From positions 1 through 40,284 of the forward strand of contig JAGPIM010000002.1 of assembly GCA_018055005.1 (NCBI GenBank): DNA of 40,284 nt, written 5' to 3'. Position numbers and translations under genes: made by a program. Source of the stretch: Laribacter sp. (GTDB taxonomy: Bacteria; Pseudomonadota; Gammaproteobacteria; Burkholderiales; Aquaspirillaceae). Positions 30,201 through 39,001 of the stretch are shown here, in pieces. A model generated the notes under the pieces. The model was given only the letters and a program-made list of their open reading frames with translations. It ran no database searches and had not been told where the DNA came from. Each line of letters starts with the position of its first letter. Within the stretch, counting starts at the first letter, position 1.

Positions 30201-32649
30201 CCTGACTGTCAATGGAAACCCCTGCGACCTGCCCACCGAAGGTGGGCCCACGGTCATCCAGAGCCAGAACGGCACGCTCACCCTGCTGGCTGACGGCTCT
30301 TACACCTATCAGGCCAAACCCGGTGCCACGGGCTCTGACCGCTTTGACTTCGTGCTGACCGATGGTGATGGTGACAGCACCAGCGCCAGCGTTGACGTCA
30401 CCATCAACAGCCTCAAGAGTTCGGCCTCGGTGGCAGAAAGCGACATTACCGGCTCGAACGGCGGGCTGGATGCCGGTACCGATGCCGGTCACACCAATGA
30501 TGACCTTGCTGACGGCAATCCGACCCAGAACGAGTCGGGATTCAGCGGTACGCTGGCTACCAATGCGGCCAACCAGGGCAGCGTGTCCTGGAACGTGAAC
30601 GATGTCCCCAAAGGCCTGCAAGCCATGGTCAATGGCGAGTGGCAGAACGTCAGCTGGAAGCTCAGCGCCGACGGTCTGACCCTGACCGGCCAGGCCGGTG
30701 GCTCCACCGTGCTGACCCTGACGACCAATGCTGCGGGCGAGTATCAAATCAACCTGTCGGGCGCCCTCAAGCACCCGAACGGCCAGGGCATCAACGCCAG
30801 CGACCTCAACTTCGGTTACACCGTCAAGGGCGAGCACACGACCGAATCCGGCAAGCTGACCGTCACCGTCCAGGATGACGTGCCAACGGCCACGACGACG
30901 GTCAACAGCAATGACGTCGACAATACGGATTACTTCAATGGCGGCAGCCTCGACTTCCTGAACGGCAACCTGCGCCAGTACAGCGGCCAGTCGTCGTTCA
31001 CCCTCAACGGCATGACCGTGTCCACCACCACGGTCAAGTACGCCGAGGGCGGCAAGACCATCGCCGAGCTGACAGCCCAGGGTGCAGGCAACTTGTTCGT
31101 CAATAACGAAAGCGGCAAGACCTGGGACGGACTGGGCATCAAGGGTTCGTCGACCGACCAGGCCATCAAGAATGACGCCTCGTTTGCCGGCCGGGAGAAG
31201 GAACTCGCCTACAACGCCCACGACAATACCTCCGAAGGGATCGTCATCGACCTGAACGGCAAGGCGGCGTTCGGTCTCAACCTCAAGCTCAACTGCTTCT
31301 ACGGCGGCGAGAAAGAAGTGGCGCTGGTCACCCTCTACCGGAACGGCGTGGTGGTGGACACCATCACCCTCACCAACGGCAGCTCCAGCCCCAGCCTTGA
31401 ATCGTCGTTGTCCTCGTTCAGCACCGGCTTTGACAAGATCGTGATTTCGGCACTGGGCAACGGCAACCGCCCGAGAGCAGACAACAGCGACTTCAACATC
31501 GGCGGTATCGAGATCACCGGAGGCCGCCAGGACGAGGAACTGGCCAGCGCGTCGGGCCAGATCGACGCCAACAGCGCCGACGGCATCCGCTCCTACAGCT
31601 TTGACCTCGCGGCCTTGCAGGCCCGGCTGGGTGACGACATCGAGCTCAAGCAGACCCTTGGCACCGGTGGCACCACCAATGGCGCCAAGCTGGAAGCTTT
31701 CGACAAGAACGGCAACCTGCTGTTCGAGGCCATCGTCGATTCGACCGGCAGCTGGACCTTCAAGCAGTACGGCATGTTCGATCCGAACGGCAGCTTCAAC
31801 CTCGGCTTTGTCGTCACTGACAACGACGGTGACTCCACTTCGGCCTCGGCCGGACTGGACGTGGCCCTGCCACCGGTTGAACTGGATGACGGCAATGTCA
31901 TGGCCAATGCATACAGCATGGGAACACCAGAACTGGCCAGCATTGCCCTGTCAGCCGGCATGGCTCCCATCAACGACAAACCACCCCATGCCGAACAAGG
32001 CGATATCCTTACCGGTAGCAGTGACCACGATACCGTGTACGGTCATCAGGGTGGTGACGACCTCCTGATCGGTAACGGTGGCCATGCCGGAAACCAGGCA
32101 GGGCTTGATGCCTATCTGGATTCCCTGCAGGACTTGCTGCACGCCGAAGGCTACTCGGTGGAAGACCTGACCCAGGCCATCCGCAGCATGTCTGCCGATG
32201 CCCTCAAGGATCTGGCACAGGAGCTGGAAGACGGCACGGTATACGATAGCGACGTATTGCCCGATGGCTCTGGCGATGCCCCCCTGACCGGTGGAGCCGG
32301 CGTCGATACCTTTGTCTGGAACCTGGCTGACGTCGGCACCGACAGTGCTCCTGCCCGCGATGTGGTCAAGGATTTCCATCTGACGGCCAACGGCGAGCAA
32401 GGTGACATCCTCGACTTCTCCGACCTGCTCCAGCACGCCGGTGACAAGTCGGCAGCCACGCTGGACCAGTATCTGGACTTCAGGGACGACGGCCACGGCA
32501 ATACCGTGATCGATGTCCGTCCGGACGGCAGCTCGGGCAACATGACCCAGCAGATCGTACTGGAGGGTGTGGCACTGGGCGACCTCGGCGGCAGCGACCA
32601 GGAGATCCTCAACAAGCTGCTGGGTAGTGGCCAGCTGCACGTTGACTGA
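27202..32649 (+). CDS. Large type I secreted biofilm-type adhesin with LapA-like retention module
   Basis: An 1815-residue acidic protein starting with GTG behind AGGAG. Residues 1-~125 form a retention module (AKVIAIQGEAKAISPDGSVR, VGDILQAGEQL). TAAG at 107-110 and GGGGDEGGMSFVRL follow, as in LapA, whose di-alanine is cut by the periplasmic protease LapG. A T1SS-143/VCBS-like domain spans about 160-300. Three near-identical 221-residue repeats span 301-963, and a divergent one starts at 964. A further similar domain ends near 1235. A distinct ~200-residue segment (about 1235-1440) may be a ligand-binding lectin-like domain. The C-terminus has RTX-type GHQGGDDLL and TGGAGVDTFVWNL and a type I secretion end. 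There is no signal peptide, as expected for type I export. No lapBCE, lapD or lapG genes are in the window. Confidence 0.9.
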   Translation: MSIPAQAKVIAIQGEAKAISPDGSVRVLKVGDILQAGEQLVLAPNASVQYATADGTLFQQTGAADPMPVELAAAESAAADPATAAEAEQIIAALQTGDDPLGILEETAAGLTGGGGDEGGMSFVRLDRISESVNPLSMASAQAELREIQTIPGAANPATNPGTPVLNGLDILGGELSVSEANLPGGSSNAGNVNQATASSTFSITGLNGETATLTINGTSIAIDAAGNAVIPAGGISIATDRGTLTITGITGGTVEYTYTLNGSQTHGQPGNGLVSDNITITVTDQTGDTTSGSLDINIIDDVPSISVDQETTGAYGSDITGSVDMAFGADGEKGVTVRLGDETVTGTKGADGNYTFSFADSSVLTLNGSNGDFSYNGVPASGSGASYDFTFTVTDNDGDSSSATTTATIAKTDLGGVSGSAASSDTDVARNTDGKPDNDVARDVTVSGLPAGAQLAAGTYTGTYGTITVDADGKATYTQTGLYEHAGTGSDTASGADSIIIKVNLADGSSVNISVGVDITDDVPSITVDQEATGSYGSDITGSVDMAFGADGERSVTVQVGDQTASGVKGSDGNYTFDFGNGITLTLNGSNGNFSYNGVPASGSGASYQFTFTVTDNDGDSSSATTTATIAETDLGGVSGSAASSDTDVARNTDGNTDNDVARDVTVTGLPAGAQLAAGTYTGTYGTITVDADGKATYTQTGLYDHTGTGSDTASGADSIIITVTLANGSSVDITVGVDITDDVPSISVDTPATGAYGSDITGSVDMAFGADGERSVTVRLGDETVTGTKGADGNYTFSFADNSVLTLNGSNGDFSYNGVPASGSGATYDFTFTVTDNDGDSSSASTTATIAETDLGGVSGSATSSDTDVARNTDGNPGNDVARDVTVSGLPAGAQLAAGIYTGTYGTITVSADGKATYTQTSLYDHTGTGSDTARGADSVTIKVTLANGSSVDITVGVDITDDVPSLTVTDTLDTLASGGTYTGTWSGDFGADAEGGSLTVNGNPCDLPTEGGPTVIQSQNGTLTLLADGSYTYQAKPGATGSDRFDFVLTDGDGDSTSASVDVTINSLKSSASVAESDITGSNGGLDAGTDAGHTNDDLADGNPTQNESGFSGTLATNAANQGSVSWNVNDVPKGLQAMVNGEWQNVSWKLSADGLTLTGQAGGSTVLTLTTNAAGEYQINLSGALKHPNGQGINASDLNFGYTVKGEHTTESGKLTVTVQDDVPTATTTVNSNDVDNTDYFNGGSLDFLNGNLRQYSGQSSFTLNGMTVSTTTVKYAEGGKTIAELTAQGAGNLFVNNESGKTWDGLGIKGSSTDQAIKNDASFAGREKELAYNAHDNTSEGIVIDLNGKAAFGLNLKLNCFYGGEKEVALVTLYRNGVVVDTITLTNGSSSPSLESSLSSFSTGFDKIVISALGNGNRPRADNSDFNIGGIEITGGRQDEELASASGQIDANSADGIRSYSFDLAALQARLGDDIELKQTLGTGGTTNGAKLEAFDKNGNLLFEAIVDSTGSWTFKQYGMFDPNGSFNLGFVVTDNDGDSTSASAGLDVALPPVELDDGNVMANAYSMGTPELASIALSAGMAPINDKPPHAEQGDILTGSSDHDTVYGHQGGDDLLIGNGGHAGNQAGLDAYLDSLQDLLHAEGYSVEDLTQAIRSMSADALKDLAQELEDGTVYDSDVLPDGSGDAPLTGGAGVDTFVWNLADVGTDSAPARDVVKDFHLTANGEQGDILDFSDLLQHAGDKSAATLDQYLDFRDDGHGNTVIDVRPDGSSGNMTQQIVLEGVALGDLGGSDQEILNKLLGSGQLHVD
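28102..30090 (+). repeat. Three tandem 663-bp repeats in the adhesin gene
   Basis: Units 28102-28764, 28765-29427 and 29428-30090 each encode 221 residues, beginning DDVPSI and containing YGSDITGSVDMAFGADGE and FTFTVTDNDGDSSSA. Units are nearly identical at DNA level, including synonymous positions, and exactly equal in length. A diverged unit follows from 30091. Confidence 0.95.
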
Positions 32650-32671
32650 TCTTCCGGACCCTGCCCAGGCA

Positions 32672-32702
32672 AACACGGCACCTCCGGGTGCCGTGTTTTT
32701 TT
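32672..32702 (+). terminator. Intrinsic terminator after the adhesin gene
   Basis: ACACGGCACC-TCCG-GGTGCCGTGT followed by TTTTTT lies about 24 bp past the stop: a 10-bp perfect stem with a stable tetraloop. Confidence 0.95.
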
Positions 32703-32916
32703 GTGCCAACCCTGCCGGGCCGGCTACCCGGTGCAGTCTGGCAGATCTCCCGGCCCACAGGAGTCCGCACACCGGGCAAGGCGACGCGCTGGCAAAGCGT
32801 CAGCCGGTCAGCTGGCCGCCGGGTGTGCCGTCATGCAGCCAACGGGTCCGGCAGCCACCGGCAGCCCGGCCGGGACGGGCTCCGGACGGCAATGCCTCTG
32901 CGAGCCGGACAATGCG

Positions 32917-32942
32917 ACAGGCCCCCGTGCGGGGGCCTCTGT
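32917..32942 (-). terminator. GC-rich hairpin after the symporter gene
   Basis: AGGCCCCCGCACGGGGGCCT on the minus strand forms a strong stem about 23 bp past the symporter stop. It lacks a T-run, so termination is probable but not certain. The rest of 32703-32916 between the convergent genes shows no gene. Confidence 0.6.
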
Positions 32943-32964
32943 CTGGCGTTACGGCTGACCGGGA

Positions 32965-34455
32965 TCAGCGGGTTTTGGCCGGTACAAATCCTTCTTCACT
33001 GTGCGCATGTTCGGGCAACGGTGCAGCCGGTGTGCTCTGCCAGTAATCGGCATTGCGGATGCCAAGGCGCTCGGGATGGAATTGCGGGTCCAGCCCGGCG
33101 CGCCGCTGTGCTTCGTAGTCGGCCAGTGCCAGCAGGGCCGGTTTTTGCAGCAGCAGGATCGCTACCAGGTTCAGCCATGCCATCAGCCCCACGCCAATGT
33201 CGCCCAGTCCCCACGCCACCGATGCCGTGCGCACGCAACCGTACAAGGTAGCTGACAGCAAGACCACTTTCAGCAGGAACATCAGCCACGGCTGGTTCAG
33301 CGTGCGGTTGATGTACGCCACATTGGTTTCTGCGATGTAGTAGTAGGCAAGAATGGTGGTAAAAGCGAAGAAAAACAGGGCAATGGCCACAAACGTGCTG
33401 CCAAACCCAGGCAACATCGACTCTACGGCGGCCTGGGTGTAACCCGGCCCGGCCTCCACTCCGGCCAGTCCGGCATAGATCATGCTGCCATCCGGTGCCG
33501 CCACGTTGTAAAAACCGGTCAGCAGGATCATGAAAGCCGTGGCCGAACATACGAACAAGGTGTCGACGTACACCGAAAACGCCTGCACCAGCCCCTGCTT
33601 GGCCGGATGCGACACATGGGCGGCGGCGGCCGGATGCGGTCCGGTACCCTGCCCGGCTTCATTGGAGAACACCCCGCGCTTGACACCCCACATGATGGCC
33701 ATGCCTACCATGGCACCAAAGCCGGCCTGCAGGCCGAATGCGCTTTCAACGATCAGGCGGAGGATGCCCGGTACCTGCTCCAGATTGAGCGCCAGGATCA
33801 CGAAAGCCACCAGGATGTAGCCCAGCGCCATGAACGGCACCACGACTTCGGCCACGCGGGCAATGCGCCGCACGCCACCGAAAATGATCATGCCCAGCAG
33901 CAGCACCAGCACTGCGGCCGTCACGCTGGGAGCGATGCCAAAAGCTGATTCCACACTACTGGCAATGCTGTTGGACTGCACGCCAGGCAGCAGCACACCG
34001 GTTGCCAGAATGGTCACGATGGCAAAGGCCCATGCGTACCATTTCACCCCCAGCCCTTTTTCAATGTAATAGGCCGGACCACCGCGATACTGGTTACCCT
34101 CGCGTTCCTTGTAGATCTGCGCCAGTGTCGATTCGACAAAAGCGCTGGAAGCCCCCAGAAAAGCCACTACCCACATCCAGAACACGGCCCCTGGTCCGCC
34201 GAAGGTAATGGCAGCCGCCACCCCGGCAATGTTGCCGGTGCCCACGCGACCGGACAGTGAAATCGACAATGCCTGGAACGAGCTGACCCCTTGCCCGTCG
34301 GCCTTGCCTTCCACCATCAGGCACACCATCTGCTTGAGATAGCGCAGCTGCAAAAACCGTGTCCGCAGGGAAAAATACAGACCGGCGCCCAGGCACAGGA
34401 AAATCAGTGCCTGGCTCCAGACGACACTATTGACGGCATCGACCAACTCTTGCAT
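32965..34455 (-). CDS. Sodium:alanine/glycine symporter (AGCS family)
   Basis: A 496-residue inner-membrane protein with about 11 hydrophobic segments. The AGCS signature is clear: SLSGRVGTGNIAGVAAAITF, GGPGAVFWMWVVAFLG, and NQYRGGPAYYIEKGLG. GVFSNEAGQGTGPHPAAAAH in the second half is also diagnostic. The family imports alanine or glycine with Na+ or H+. GAAGGAAAG-type leader sequence further upstream is absent; AAGGAGTGG seven bases before the ATG is the ribosome binding site. It is a single-gene unit; its ~200-bp leader contains the 16-nt element shared with the adhesin leader. Glycine import would fit the riboswitch-controlled gcv operon, but the substrate cannot be decided from sequence. 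Confidence 0.93.
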   Translation of the reverse strand: MQELVDAVNSVVWSQALIFLCLGAGLYFSLRTRFLQLRYLKQMVCLMVEGKADGQGVSSFQALSISLSGRVGTGNIAGVAAAITFGGPGAVFWMWVVAFLGASSAFVESTLAQIYKEREGNQYRGGPAYYIEKGLGVKWYAWAFAIVTILATGVLLPGVQSNSIASSVESAFGIAPSVTAAVLVLLLGMIIFGGVRRIARVAEVVVPFMALGYILVAFVILALNLEQVPGILRLIVESAFGLQAGFGAMVGMAIMWGVKRGVFSNEAGQGTGPHPAAAAHVSHPAKQGLVQAFSVYVDTLFVCSATAFMILLTGFYNVAAPDGSMIYAGLAGVEAGPGYTQAAVESMLPGFGSTFVAIALFFFAFTTILAYYYIAETNVAYINRTLNQPWLMFLLKVVLLSATLYGCVRTASVAWGLGDIGVGLMAWLNLVAILLLQKPALLALADYEAQRRAGLDPQFHPERLGIRNADYWQSTPAAPLPEHAHSEEGFVPAKTR

Positions 34456-34578
34456 ACAACCACTCCTTGTCTGCCCCCGCTCCTGTCAGGGCGGAAGTCG
34501 TTTCTCCGTTGCAGGCAGACCACGGCTGCACTACCGCGTCGAAACGGGTGGTTCATCGGCTGGCCTTCCTGCACCTCC

Positions 34579-34594
34579 TACGTAGATTCACGTA
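34579..34594 (-). promoter_or_regulatory. 16-nt element TACGTGAATCTACGTA before the symporter gene
   Basis: Minus-strand TACGT and ACGTA arms flank a six-base centre. The element lies about 123 bases before the symporter start and is 15/16 identical to the one before the adhesin gene at 27150. The arm sequence resembles sites of FixJ/LuxR-type response regulators, which is only a family-level guess. Confidence 0.5.
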
Positions 34595-34661
34595 CAAGCC
34601 TGACGAAAGATACCGAAGTCATTTCCGTTTGCAAACACTGGTCATATCGTTAAAACGCCAT

Positions 34662-34696
34662 AAAAAAACATGCCCCGCATGATGCAGGGCATGTAA
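34662..34696 (-). terminator. Intrinsic terminator after dnaJ
   Basis: Minus strand: ACATGCCC and GGGCATGT flank a loop that can itself pair, followed by TTTTTTTA. It lies about 20 bp past the dnaJ stop and ends the grpE-dnaK-dnaJ operon. Confidence 0.92.
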
Positions 34697-34715
34697 AACA
34701 CCATGCAACTATCGA

Positions 34716-35858
34716 TTAACTACCAAAAAAATCTTTCAGCTTGTCCATGAAGGACTGGGCTTTCGGATTGTGTTTGGCCGGTGCGCCCTGGCTGATGGCA
34801 TCGAATTCACGCAGCAGTTCCTTCTGGCGATCAGTCAGCTTGACTGGCGTTTCCACCTGCACGTGGCACATCAGGTCGCCATGCTGGCTGGCCCGCAGGG
34901 CCTTGATTCCCTTGCCGCGCAGGCGGAACACCTGGCCGGACTGGGTTTCGGCTGGAATGCGCAGCTTGGCAGCTCCGTCGAGCGTCGGAATTTCGATTTC
35001 ACCACCCAGTGCGGCAGTAGCAAACGAAATCGGCATTTCGCAGTGCAGGTCCATGCCGTCGCGCTCGAACACTGCGTGCGGCTTGATGTGGGTCACGACG
35101 TACAGGTCACCGGCCGGCCCGCCATTGGTGCCGGGTTCACCTTCACCGGAAAGACGGATGCGGTCACCGTCATCGACTCCAGCCGGAATCTTGACGTTGA
35201 GGGTCTTCTGCGACTTGACCCGCCCGGCACCACGACAGACGTTGCACGGATCGGTGATCTGCTTGCCGGAACCGTGACAGGTCGGGCAGGTCTGCTGGAT
35301 GGAGAAAAAGCCCTGCTGCATGCGTACCTGGCCGGCACCACCGCAGGTCGGGCAGGTTTTCGGCTCGGTGCCCGGCTTGGCGCCGGAACCATGGCAGTGC
35401 GAGCACTCTTCCATGGTCGGGATGCGGATCTGCTTTTCGCAGCCGCGCGCCGCTTCCTCAAGAGTGATTTCCAGGTTGTAGCGCAGGTCGGAGCCACGGT
35501 AGACCGCATTGCGTCCCCCCCCACCACCGGCACGGGCACCACCACCGAAGATGTCACCGAAAATGTCGGCAAAGGCGTCACCGAAGCCGCCAAAGCCCTG
35601 CTGTCCGCCGGCGCCGCCAAAGCCGGCCTGCGGATCGACGCCGGCGTGACCGTACTGGTCATACGCCGCCCGCTTTTGCGCGTCCGACAGGATTTCGTAG
35701 GCTTCCTTGGCTTCCTTGAATTTTTCTTCGGCGTCCTTGCTGTCCGGATTGCGGTCCGGGTGATATTTCATCGCCAGCTTGCGGTAAGCCTTCTTGATGT
35801 CGTCGTCGGACGCATCGCGGTTGACGCCGAGTACGTCGTAGAAATCTTTTTTCGACAT
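34716..35858 (-). CDS. dnaJ: Chaperone DnaJ
   Basis: A 380-residue type I Hsp40. The J domain starts at the N-terminus with the HPD motif at 33-35 (MKYHPDRNP). A Gly-rich region with [18 protein letters not shown] follows. Four zinc-binding CxxCxGxG repeats are visible: [24 protein letters not shown] and CNVCRGAG. The C-terminal substrate-binding domains include [19 protein letters not shown]. It delivers unfolded proteins to DnaK and stimulates its ATPase. The ATG at 35858 is chosen over two GTG codons just upstream, because [11 protein letters not shown] is the family start. It is the last gene of the heat-shock operon, after a gap with two hairpins. Confidence 0.98.
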   Translation of the reverse strand: MSKKDFYDVLGVNRDASDDDIKKAYRKLAMKYHPDRNPDSKDAEEKFKEAKEAYEILSDAQKRAAYDQYGHAGVDPQAGFGGAGGQQGFGGFGDAFADIFGDIFGGGARAGGGGGRNAVYRGSDLRYNLEITLEEAARGCEKQIRIPTMEECSHCHGSGAKPGTEPKTCPTCGGAGQVRMQQGFFSIQQTCPTCHGSGKQITDPCNVCRGAGRVKSQKTLNVKIPAGVDDGDRIRLSGEGEPGTNGGPAGDLYVVTHIKPHAVFERDGMDLHCEMPISFATAALGGEIEIPTLDGAAKLRIPAETQSGQVFRLRGKGIKALRASQHGDLMCHVQVETPVKLTDRQKELLREFDAISQGAPAKHNPKAQSFMDKLKDFFGS

Positions 35859-35876
35859 GGGTTTCACCACAGAAAG

Positions 35877-35951
35877 ACGGAGGCACGGATGATGATCCGC
35901 GCCTCCGTTCGGGTTTCAGGCCGTTGCCCGCAGCGCGGACCGCACTGCGGG
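35877..35951 (-). other. Intercistronic hairpins between dnaK and dnaJ
   Basis: A 14-bp stem with one mismatch (35877-35890 with 35895-35908, four-base loop GATG) lies beside a second stem CCCGCAG/CTGCGGG (35927-35933 with 35945-35951). Neither has a convincing T-run. They probably stabilise the dnaK message or reduce read-through into dnaJ. Confidence 0.7.
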
Positions 35952-35968
35952 TCAGACCGGTTCAGGAG

Positions 35969-37897
<1,929 letters not shown>

Positions 37898-37970
37898 AGT
37901 ATTCGTTCCTTTTCGTATTCTGTTGATCCCGGCGGTCCCTGGAGATCGCCGATCGTTATCCTTGACGCTC

Positions 37971-37998
37971 AAGTGGGGATCGCCAGGAGGCTTTCAAG
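37971..37998 (-). promoter_or_regulatory. Predicted sigma-32 heat-shock promoter of dnaK
   Basis: Minus strand CTTGAAA, 13-base spacer, CCCCACTT. This matches the sigma-32 consensus (CTTGAAA / CCCCATnT) except for one base, and lies in the grpE-dnaK gap about 75 bp before the dnaK start. Confidence 0.85.
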
Positions 37999-38015
37999 CC
38001 CCCTTGTGTCTGCAA

Positions 38016-38573
38016 TCAGGCTTTGGGAGCCGCCACAATCACCATAGCCGGCCTCAGCACACGGTCTGCCAGCAGGTAGCCCTTCTGCATGACGCGCACG
38101 ACGGTATTGGGCTCCAGATCGGCAGGCTCCATGCTCATGGCCTGATGGCGGTGCGGATCCAGCCGGTCGCCGGCCACGGGAGCGATTTCGGTCAGGTTGA
38201 CCTTTTCAAAGGCACCGGCCAGCTGCTTGAGCGTCATGTCCACGCCCATCTTCATCGCCTCGACATTACCGGACTGGTCCATCAGCGCCATTTCCAGGCA
38301 GTCGCGTACCGGCAGCAGTTCCTGGGCAAACTTGCCGATGGCGTATTTCCCGGCGGCAATGACTTCTTCCTGGCTGCGGCGACGCTGGTTTTCGGTTTCG
38401 GCACGGGCACGGGCAAACAGGTCCTTGAGCTCGGCCACTTCGGCCTCCAGCTCGGCAATGCGTGCCTGTGCTTCGTCGGTTTCCGGAATCAGTTCGCCAG
38501 CGTCGGAGGTGGCCGCCTGTCCGGCGGTCGGGTTGGTTTCGTCGATAGGGGTCTGGTTTTCCGGGGTTTGCAT
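38016..38573 (-). CDS. grpE: Nucleotide exchange factor GrpE
   Basis: A 185-residue protein. An acidic disordered N-terminus of about 40 residues is followed by a long coiled coil (ARIAELEAEVAELKDLFARA, then ETENQRRRSQEEV). The C-terminal beta domain ends PNTVVRVMQKGYLLADRVL, RPAMVIVAAPKA, the usual GrpE finish. It releases ADP from DnaK. AAGAGG precedes the ATG at a proper spacing. It heads the grpE-dnaK-dnaJ operon and is transcribed divergently from isocitrate lyase. Confidence 0.97.
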   Translation of the reverse strand: MQTPENQTPIDETNPTAGQAATSDAGELIPETDEAQARIAELEAEVAELKDLFARARAETENQRRRSQEEVIAAGKYAIGKFAQELLPVRDCLEMALMDQSGNVEAMKMGVDMTLKQLAGAFEKVNLTEIAPVAGDRLDPHRHQAMSMEPADLEPNTVVRVMQKGYLLADRVLRPAMVIVAAPKA

Positions 38574-38602
38574 GGTTGGCCTCTTGCAAGAAATTGTTGG
38601 CT

Positions 38603-38630
38603 AGGTAAGGGCGCCAGCCCGACTTTCAAG
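38603..38630 (-). promoter_or_regulatory. Predicted sigma-32 promoter of grpE
   Basis: Minus strand CTTGAAA, 13-base spacer, CCTTACCT. The -35 is perfect and the -10 is weak (about half of the consensus bases), so it should be weaker than the dnaK promoter. It lies about 30 bp before the grpE start. Confidence 0.6.
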
Positions 38631-38735
38631 TCCGGCCGGTACGCTTGACGGGGAGGATCCCTGTTCATTTCCGACCGAAAAACCGTCCTGACACAGCACA
38701 AGTGCAGCCCTTCGCAAACCGTTCTTTTTCGATGA

Positions 38736-38751
38736 TTTTCGTATACGAAAA
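38736..38751 (+). promoter_or_regulatory. Perfect 16-bp palindrome TTTTCGTATACGAAAA, candidate operator
   Basis: It lies about 40 bp upstream of the aceA -10 box in the divergent grpE/aceA region. Perfect dyads with a GTATAC core are typical of GntR/FadR-type regulator sites. Which protein binds is unknown. Confidence 0.6.
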
Positions 38752-38765
38752 CGGGAAAAAAATGT

Positions 38766-38796
38766 TTGCTGCATTGCAACCATGCGTGCATATAAT
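38766..38796 (+). promoter_or_regulatory. Predicted sigma-70 promoter of aceA
   Basis: A perfect TATAAT at 38791-38796 is preceded by TTGCTG at 38766-38771, with a long 19-base spacer. TG just upstream of the -10 may help. It implies a ~200-base leader with two small stems (38921-38940 and 38953-38967). Confidence 0.6.
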
Positions 38797-39001
38797 CCGC
38801 CACGCAGCCTGAATCGGACGGGAACGCAAGACCGGCACAACAAGGTCATGTCCCTCCCCATGTTCACCGCCATCCGCGGTCCGGACCGGATACCGCACAA
38901 CCTGCGGCATCCACAGGCGAGGCGGCCATCTGAAGCCGCCCGGCAGCAGGCAGGGGAGTCAATCCCCGCACTCCAACAAAGAACATAGAGGTCAAACTGT
39001 C

